Shown here: positions 58,887-64,000 of the stretch, piece after piece
Numbering within the stretch: the first letter of the stretch is position 1
Layout of the letters: every line of letters starts with the position of its first letter
Assembly: GCA_027214125.1 (NCBI GenBank)
Contig: JAPWHF010000007.1
Span: forward strand, 62,001 to 126,000
Length of the DNA stretch: 64,000 bases
Reading direction: 5' to 3'
Origin: Zoogloeaceae bacterium G21618-S1
GTDB lineage: Bacteria; Pseudomonadota; Gammaproteobacteria; Burkholderiales; Rhodocyclaceae
Position numbers and translations under genes: made by a program
Notes under the pieces: generated by a model
What the model saw: only the letters and a program-made list of their open reading frames with translations
Databases searched by the model: none
Told to the model about the DNA's origin: nothing

Positions 58887-59323
58887 GCCGGATTGTGGTG
58901 CTCGCCGCCGGCAACGATGCCCGCGGTGACGACGGTATCGGCCCGTGCCTGACGGCACGCCTGAGTGCGCTCGATATGCCGGGCGTGACGGTGATCGATG
59001 CCTTTCAGTTTCAGGTCGAAAACGCGTTGGATCTGGATGGCGCCGACGCCGTGCTGTTCATCGACGCACACCTCAGTCAGATCGAAGATGTGATGCTCGC
59101 ACCCGTTGTGCCCACGGCGGCGGTGGCGGTGCAGTCACATGCCTTGTCGCCGGCCGAGGTGCTGCGGGTATGCGAACAGATTGGCAAGGCGGTGCCACCG
59201 AGTTGGTTGTTGAGTGTGCGCGGTGACGATTTCAGCCTGGGCGCCGGGCTCGGTGTGGCGGCAGCGCGCCGGCTTGAAGTGGCGTGGGATGAACTGCGCC
59301 GCTGGCTGGCCGAGCGGGCTTAG
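58883..59323 (+). CDS. hoxW: Hydrogenase maturation protease HoxW
   Basis: A 146-residue endopeptidase of the HybD/HyaD type that cleaves the HoxH tail. The metal-binding GNDARGDDGIGP is at residues 9-20, the second acid-rich strand VLFIDAHLS near 60, and the conserved histidine in VQSHALSPAEVL near 87. The GTG at 58883 is chosen because it gives the usual short N-terminus [17 protein letters not shown]. It is the last hox gene; no hypABCDEF genes are in the window, so cofactor assembly must be encoded elsewhere. Confidence 0.92.
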   Translation: MSRIVVLAAGNDARGDDGIGPCLTARLSALDMPGVTVIDAFQFQVENALDLDGADAVLFIDAHLSQIEDVMLAPVVPTAAVAVQSHALSPAEVLRVCEQIGKAVPPSWLLSVRGDDFSLGAGLGVAAARRLEVAWDELRRWLAERA

Positions 59324-59332
59324 TGGCGTAAA

Positions 59333-60181
59333 TCAGTGCCGTGAAAAGAACAGCGCCGTGACCGCAGCGAGATTGAGTTCGGCCTCTTCGCGGATCTCGC
59401 CCATCAGGCTGGGGGGCAGATCGAGATGTGTCCAGATGGCCGAATCCACGCGCGTGGCGGCGTCTTCGCTCGACAGGCCGCGCCGGTCGGCGTCGGCGAC
59501 CCGGTTGGCTAGCGAGAGAATGGCCGCTTCGAAATTGTGGGCGCCTGCCGTGCAAGGCGTGTGCTGGCCGCCCACCGCCGAGGCGAAGCCTTGCGGAAGC
59601 TGCCAGCCGTCAAGCAGCGCGCAGCCGACCTCGGCGTAGTCGGCGCCGATCAGCCGGCGCTCTATGGTGTGTAAGGCTTGTTCGGTTGTGTCGGCTTCGT
59701 TTTGCGCTTGTTCAGCCAACTCTGGCACGGTGAGATACATCACCAGATGGCCCATGTCGGCCAGCAGGCCGATGACGAACATGCGCTCGGCGTCGAGTAG
59801 GGCACAGTGACGGGCAATCACCCGTGCGGCCAGACCACGCAGTACGCTGAGTCGCCAGAACATACGCATGTTCATGCGTTCGGCGTGCACGCCGTCGAAG
59901 GCTTCGCTGACTGCGGTGGCGAGCACCAGATCATGAACCTGCTGCATGCCGAGCAACTGGACGGCGCGCATCACGCTGTCGATCTGACCCGAAAAGCCAT
60001 ACAGCGGGCTGTTGATGACGTGGAGGATGCGCCCGGTGATTACGCCGTCGTGGGTGACCAGGCGAGCGACTTCGTTGAGCGAGCCCTCGGGCGATTCGAG
60101 CTCGGCGCGAATGCGGTGATAGACCGCCGGCAAACTCTTGAGGCGATCCACCGAAGCGACGATTTCCAGGGCACTGTGCAT
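59333..60181 (-). CDS. HDOD domain signalling protein
   Basis: A 282-residue protein with an HDOD domain, a non-enzymatic relative of HD phosphohydrolases often tied to c-di-GMP or chemotaxis networks. The signature RILHVINSPLYGFSGQIDSV and MRAVQLLGMQQVHDLVLATA covers about residues 50-90. LLADMGHLVMY is in the position of a degenerate HD. The ATG at 60181 is chosen since MHSALEIVASVDRLKSLP is the usual start; 42 codons upstream remain open but are not conserved-looking. It is convergent with hoxW, nine bases apart. Confidence 0.9.
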   Translation of the reverse strand: MHSALEIVASVDRLKSLPAVYHRIRAELESPEGSLNEVARLVTHDGVITGRILHVINSPLYGFSGQIDSVMRAVQLLGMQQVHDLVLATAVSEAFDGVHAERMNMRMFWRLSVLRGLAARVIARHCALLDAERMFVIGLLADMGHLVMYLTVPELAEQAQNEADTTEQALHTIERRLIGADYAEVGCALLDGWQLPQGFASAVGGQHTPCTAGAHNFEAAILSLANRVADADRRGLSSEDAATRVDSAIWTHLDLPPSLMGEIREEAELNLAAVTALFFSRH

Positions 60182-60236
60182 GAGGCGTCTTGTGAGGCAG
60201 GTCTTGCCTATCCTATCGGTCCGCGGGGCGCTATCT

Positions 60237-61157
60237 TTAGCCGCCGCCGAGTTTTCGCTTGAAAACAATGGGCTCTGCGCGTGGTATCTCGGGTTGCAGC
60301 GTGGCATGTTCGATGCCGAATTGCGAGGCCAGGGCGGCTTGCAGTCGAGGCAGGACGGCCGGCCAGTCGGTGAGTGAGCCGATCACCACATGCGCCGACA
60401 GCGCCACCCGACCGGCACCGAGGCTCCAGATGTGCAGGTCGTGTACCGAGACGATACCGTCGACCGTTGCCATGCTTCGCCCAACCTCTGGCAGTGAGAT
60501 TGATTCGGGCACGCCTTCGAGCAAAGTGGTAAAGACCTGGCGTAACAAGCTCAGTGTCGAGGCGAGGATCAGCCCGCAGATCAGCACCGACAGGAGCGGG
60601 TCGATCGGCATCCAGCCGGTGAATTGAATGATGAGGCCGGCGGCCAGCGCGGCGACCGAGCCGAGCAGGTCACCCATGACATGCAAGAGCGCGGCACGGG
60701 TGTTCAGGTCATTGCCGCCGCGGCTGAGCAGCCAGGCGGCGGCGATGTTGATGATCAGACCGATGAGCGCGACAACGGTAACCGTGCCGCCGGCAACGGT
60801 TTGCGGACTCAGCAGGCGCTCGATCGCATGCCAGACGATGGCGGCCACCACTGCAAGCATCAGCAGACCGTTGATCAGCGCCGCCAGCGCTTCCATGCGC
60901 CCCAGGCCGTAGCTCAGGCGCTGGCTGGGTGGGCGTTGCGCCAGACGTGCGGCGACAGCCGCCAGGCCCAGCGCGAAGCTGTCGGTCAGCATATGGCCGG
61001 CGTCGCCCAGCAGCGCGAGTGAGCCCGCCCACCAGCCGGCAAGCGCTTCGACAAACGAGAAGCCGAGCGTCAGCCCGAGCGCGAGCAGCAGGGCAGCGCT
61101 GCTGGCGGCTTGGCCGTGATGGTGTCCGTGATGATGGCCGTGGCCGTGATCGTGCAT
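60237..61157 (-). CDS. Cation diffusion facilitator, zinc/cobalt exporter (CzcD-like)
   Basis: A 306-residue inner-membrane transporter starting with a His-rich tail (MHDHGHGHHHGHHHG). Six helices follow; the first paired transport sites are seen in LLGDAGHMLTDSFALGL (near 50-66), and the equivalent in helix V in LLHVMGDLLGSVAALAAG (near 157-174). The cytoplasmic C-terminal domain (about 215-306) has the metal-binding SVHDLHIWSLGAG. The His-Asp pairs are the CzcD/ZitB pattern for Zn2+, possibly Co2+. It lies 55 bases upstream-side of the HDOD gene on the same strand, but with no sign of shared function. Confidence 0.93.
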   Translation of the reverse strand: MHDHGHGHHHGHHHGQAASSAALLLALGLTLGFSFVEALAGWWAGSLALLGDAGHMLTDSFALGLAAVAARLAQRPPSQRLSYGLGRMEALAALINGLLMLAVVAAIVWHAIERLLSPQTVAGGTVTVVALIGLIINIAAAWLLSRGGNDLNTRAALLHVMGDLLGSVAALAAGLIIQFTGWMPIDPLLSVLICGLILASTLSLLRQVFTTLLEGVPESISLPEVGRSMATVDGIVSVHDLHIWSLGAGRVALSAHVVIGSLTDWPAVLPRLQAALASQFGIEHATLQPEIPRAEPIVFKRKLGGG

Positions 61158-61258
61158 GGGTCGGTGGCGATGGGCCGGAAAGGCGCGCGTGTGTGGAATC
61201 CTTGAATTGTCGGGGATTCGCCCTCTGCCGACAAGCCGACACCCGTGCGGTGGGTCGA

Positions 61259-62857
61259 TTACTTGTCGCCGCGGTAGAGCGGAATGATCTCGACGCCCGA
61301 GAACCGTTCGAGCGGAACGCCGGTTTTGAGGGTGAGTTGCTGCCCGTGTTGCTGCAGCGTGATGCGGGTTCCCGGGGGGACTTCGCCGATCGGCGCCAGC
61401 AGGCCGGGGCGAGCCCCCTGTGATGGCATTTTGGGCAGCAGCAGCACCGGCACCTGCGGGCGCAGCTGCAGCGGGCTGGCGGGCAGGATGACATGGGTGG
61501 GGATGCTGGAGGCGGCGAGGATTTCGAGCCCGATGTCGAACTCGTTTTCCTTGCGGCTGACCATACGGCGGGTGACACCGATCATGACCGACGCGCGTTC
61601 ATGGGGGCGTAGCGCAATGATTTCTCCGACCTGGACGTATTGCGCCTGACCACGCAGATAACGCAGCCCGAATCCTCCGGGGCTTTCGTCGAGAATGCCC
61701 CATTCGCTGGTTCGGTCGGCCAGGCCGTTGAGCGCGGCGCAAAGCGGGGCCTCACCGCTTCGGCGGTGCAGCGCGGTGCCTGCGACGAAGGGGCGAATGG
61801 CGGCAAAGCCTGCTACCAGGTCGGCCCGTGGCAGAAACCGCGTTCGGCCATGACTGCGTGAGCGCGGGTTGGCCCAGTGGTCATGCAGCGTTTCTAGCAT
61901 GGCCACATAGCGTGGCTGGCGCGCCGCAATTGGCAGACCGAGTCGTGCGGGTACGACACCGAGGCGCAGGCCGTCGATCTGGCCCTGGAGCTTGGCGAGC
62001 ATGTCGCGACAGTCGAGCAGGCATTGATTGCGCTGCAGCGGCGCCCGGTAGCGGGTCAAGGCAATCGGCGGGTGCGTGCCCTCTGTGAGCACATACAGCC
62101 CTTGCGCTTGTGCCTGCAGGGATTCGGCCTCGTCGCCGGCAAGCATGAAACGCGTATGGCGCACATGGCGCTGCAAGTAGAAACGCACCCGGTCGAGATC
62201 GCCCAGCGCGATGGCGGTCGGGTCTGCGGCCGATAGCAGGACGGCATGGGCGTAGTGATCGGCGGTCGATAGTGAGCGGCCGGCGGTGTTGGGGCGCTCG
62301 TTGGAAAAGTCGTGCTGTATGGCGAGTTTGTGGAAGGCGTAGAGATGTCGCCAGCTCGATGAATTGCCGATGGCGTAGGCGCGATGCGTGAGTGAGAGCC
62401 GGTGTGTGGCCAGGACCGTGCCGCGTTCGACCGCGATGCGCAGTGGGCGGATGACGGTAAATCGCACCCAGCGCTTCGATAGCTGTTCGGCGAGGTCGAG
62501 ATATGCTTGCGTTAATAGTTTGAGGACGCCCAGCGTGGCGATGAGCGGATGGTGGATACGGCGCGAGAGTGGCAGTGATGCCATGTTCAGTTGCGCTTCG
62601 ATCTCGCTGCTCAAACGCAAGGTGGCGTCGTCAATCAATTCAAGCATTTTGAGTCGAACGCGGATCTTGGCGTCGACTTCGAGCAGTGTTTTGAGTCGGG
62701 TGCCCAGCATGCGTGCGCGTGTCAGCGGCAAACGGGGTGGCAACTGTCCGATCCAGTGCTCAAGCTCAGCCAGCGGATCGGTATGCACCGGCCCGTTGCT
62801 GCGTGGGGGGACGACCCAGGCACGGCTGTTCCATCGCAGGAAAGGGGGTATTTGCAT
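61259..62857 (-). CDS. Uncharacterised protein with a PilZ-like C-terminal domain
   Basis: A 532-residue soluble protein without a signal peptide. Residues 1-330 are mainly helical, with paired arginines and no motif I recognise. The C-terminal part (about 355-530) resembles a PilZ-like beta barrel: a DxSxxG-type motif is in GILDESPGGFGLRYL (near 393-407), followed by VQVGEIIALRP. A basic LHRRSGEAP upstream could serve as the RxxxR switch, but its spacing is not canonical. If real, it would bind c-di-GMP, fitting the many c-di-GMP proteins in this window. The start Met at 62857 gives MQIPPFLRWNSRAWVVPP. Confidence 0.55.
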   Translation of the reverse strand: MQIPPFLRWNSRAWVVPPRSNGPVHTDPLAELEHWIGQLPPRLPLTRARMLGTRLKTLLEVDAKIRVRLKMLELIDDATLRLSSEIEAQLNMASLPLSRRIHHPLIATLGVLKLLTQAYLDLAEQLSKRWVRFTVIRPLRIAVERGTVLATHRLSLTHRAYAIGNSSSWRHLYAFHKLAIQHDFSNERPNTAGRSLSTADHYAHAVLLSAADPTAIALGDLDRVRFYLQRHVRHTRFMLAGDEAESLQAQAQGLYVLTEGTHPPIALTRYRAPLQRNQCLLDCRDMLAKLQGQIDGLRLGVVPARLGLPIAARQPRYVAMLETLHDHWANPRSRSHGRTRFLPRADLVAGFAAIRPFVAGTALHRRSGEAPLCAALNGLADRTSEWGILDESPGGFGLRYLRGQAQYVQVGEIIALRPHERASVMIGVTRRMVSRKENEFDIGLEILAASSIPTHVILPASPLQLRPQVPVLLLPKMPSQGARPGLLAPIGEVPPGTRITLQQHGQQLTLKTGVPLERFSGVEIIPLYRGDK

Positions 62858-62946
62858 CAGAAGCGTGTCAGCGGCAAGCTAGGCGGGTCCGGTGTATTGG
62901 CTTTTATGAGCCGTGATTCTGTCATGGCCGTTACGGGAAAAACGTG

Positions 62947-63810
62947 ATGCGCGTCATTAGTTGGAACATCCAGTGGGGGCGGGGGGCAGATGGGGTGGTG
63001 AATCTGTCACGAATCATCGACAGAATCCATGCACTCGGGCCGTTTGACGTCATTTGCCTGCAGGAGGTTGCGACCTGTTTCGACGGGCTGGCGGGGGGTA
63101 ACGCTGAGGACGGACTGGCGGTATTGTCGGCCGCGTTTGAGGGCTATGGGGTCATTCACGGTCCGGCGGTCGACATGCCAGGGGACAGCGGGCGGCGCAG
63201 TACCTTTGGCAATTTGATGCTGTCCCGGTTGCCGGTGGCGGCCGTGTTTCGCCATCTGCTCCCGTCGCCGCCCGAGCGCGACGTGCTGAGTATGACACGG
63301 GGTTGTGTCGAGGCGGTGGTGATGAGCGCGCAGGGTGTGCCTGTTCGGGTGTTGACCACCCATCTTGAGTACTACGCGCCGGGTCAGCGCCTGGCGCAGG
63401 CACGCTGGCTGCAGCAGCGTCAGGCGGCGGTTGCCATGGCAACTTCGTTTCCGATACTCGAACGGGAGAAGGCGGGGCCGTTTGCGCGCCCCGTGATGCC
63501 GGCCGCGGCAGTGCTGTGTGGGGATTTCAATTGCGAGCCCGACTCGTCTGCCTGGCAGGCGATTGTTGCTGAGCACGATAGCGAATCACCCTGGCGCGAT
63601 GCGTGGTTGCTGTGCCATGGTGATGCGCCTCATCCGCCCAGCGTCGGCTTGCACGGCGCCGATTGGCCGGATCGGCCGTATTGCTGCGACTACATGTTCG
63701 TGTCTCAGCCCTTGGCCGCGGCGGTGCGCAACGTGTGTTACGACGCGCTTACCGACGCTTCCGATCATCAGCCGGTGCTCGTTGATCTGGATCTGTCGCT
63801 AACTGTTTAG
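62947..63810 (+). CDS. Endonuclease/exonuclease/phosphatase family protein
   Basis: A 287-residue metal-dependent phosphoesterase of the EEP fold. The catalytic elements appear in order: ISWNIQWGRG (residues 4-13) with its Asn, the metal-binding Glu in CLQEVA near 38-43, LTTHLEYYAPGQR near 138-150, GDFNCEPDS near 195, and the final SDHQPVLVDL near 272-281. The ATG at 62947 is used; a GTG lies one codon before. Substrate could be DNA, a lipid headgroup or another phosphodiester; the sequence does not decide. Its 3' end overlaps the convergent last gene by 12 bases. Confidence 0.88.
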   Translation: MRVISWNIQWGRGADGVVNLSRIIDRIHALGPFDVICLQEVATCFDGLAGGNAEDGLAVLSAAFEGYGVIHGPAVDMPGDSGRRSTFGNLMLSRLPVAAVFRHLLPSPPERDVLSMTRGCVEAVVMSAQGVPVRVLTTHLEYYAPGQRLAQARWLQQRQAAVAMATSFPILEREKAGPFARPVMPAAAVLCGDFNCEPDSSAWQAIVAEHDSESPWRDAWLLCHGDAPHPPSVGLHGADWPDRPYCCDYMFVSQPLAAAVRNVCYDALTDASDHQPVLVDLDLSLTV

Positions 63811-64000
63811 AGGCTCAATCAGATCGCGATAGGCGTGCCATGTGGCGTGGCCCACCACCGGCATCAAGACGGCCAGACCGAGGTGGAAGGTCATGAAGCC
63901 GATCAGGGTGGCGCTGACAATGGCGAATGCCCACATGATCATGGCGGCCGGGTTTCTGGCGAGCGCGCCGACGCTGGCGAGCATGGCCGAGATGGCGTCC
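63799..64000 (-). CDS. DUF2189-like membrane protein, C-terminal part (truncated by window edge)
   Basis: The minus-strand frame enters at the right edge and ends in HAYRDLIEPLNS. It shows a hydrophobic helix pair (MIMWAFAIVSATLIGFMTFH and LGLAVLMPVVGHATWHAYRD, split here only for length), which matches the conserved end of DUF2189 inner-membrane proteins. The N-terminal part is outside the window, so topology and start cannot be given. Confidence 0.75.
   Translation of the reverse strand, partial: DAISAMLASVGALARNPAAMIMWAFAIVSATLIGFMTFHLGLAVLMPVVGHATWHAYRDLIEPLNS

Overview
The window reads as chromosomal DNA of a GC-rich, respiratory betaproteobacterium, probably from the Rhodocyclales (Azoarcus, Thauera or Zoogloea-like). 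The evidence is a class II (B12-dependent) ribonucleotide reductase, a phasin next to clpB, the order tpiA-secG-tRNA-Leu-nuoA to nuoN, a cytosolic NAD-linked [NiFe] hydrogenase, and several c-di-GMP and PAS signalling proteins. The genus is inferred from gene content only.

Layout. 1-985: start of a PAS histidine kinase, running off the left edge on the minus strand. 1195-7998: tightly packed operon for acyl-CoA activation and oxidation (acyl-CoA synthetase, EtfB, EtfA, acyl-CoA dehydrogenase, ETF:ubiquinone oxidoreductase), a complete route from an acid to the quinone pool. 8227-9651: polytopic permease-like protein, closed by a strong terminator. 9823-12250: molybdenum cofactor operon mobB-moeA-moaD-moaE. 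12361-15764: divergent phasin and clpB, the latter with a near-consensus sigma-32 promoter. 15836-19219: a large membrane sensor with SBP, PAS, PAS, GGDEF, EAL and a C-terminal CZB-like zinc module. 19445-20976: solitary adenine methylase and a cold-shock protein. 21272-25691: rbgA, folP, glmM, tpiA, secG. 25755-40500: tRNA-Leu(GAG) followed by the full 14-gene complex I operon, ended by a terminator. 40585-41136: NUDIX hydrolase. 41307-42309: formylglycine-enzyme-like lipoprotein gene broken by a 7-bp tandem duplication.

42676-47727 is an accessory island with codon use visibly less GC-biased than its surroundings. It has a three-gene operon (phosphoribosyltransferase-like protein, ORC/CDC6-like AAA ATPase, Rossmann/CARF-like protein) facing a convergent DNA adenine methylase. 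No nuclease, integrase, transposase or flanking repeat is visible. It looks like an anti-phage or genome-conflict system and is the best candidate here for something little described.

48157-51024: class II ribonucleotide reductase nrdJ, with a 14-bp perfect palindrome upstream. 51452-54264: HD-GYP protein overlapping a PAS histidine kinase. 54354-59323: hoxF-hoxU-hoxY-hoxH-hoxW, an NAD-reducing hydrogenase with its own maturation protease but no hyp genes in view. 59333-64000: HDOD protein, CDF metal exporter, a PilZ-like protein of unknown role, an endonuclease/exonuclease/phosphatase-family protein, and the 3' end of a DUF2189-like membrane protein that runs off the right edge.

The genes fit a metabolically flexible heterotroph: electrons from fatty or aromatic acyl-CoAs enter the quinone pool through ETF-QO, NADH enters through complex I, and H2 can be exchanged with NAD through Hox. 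Phasin points to polyhydroxyalkanoate storage. All calls come from reading the sequence; no database search was made.
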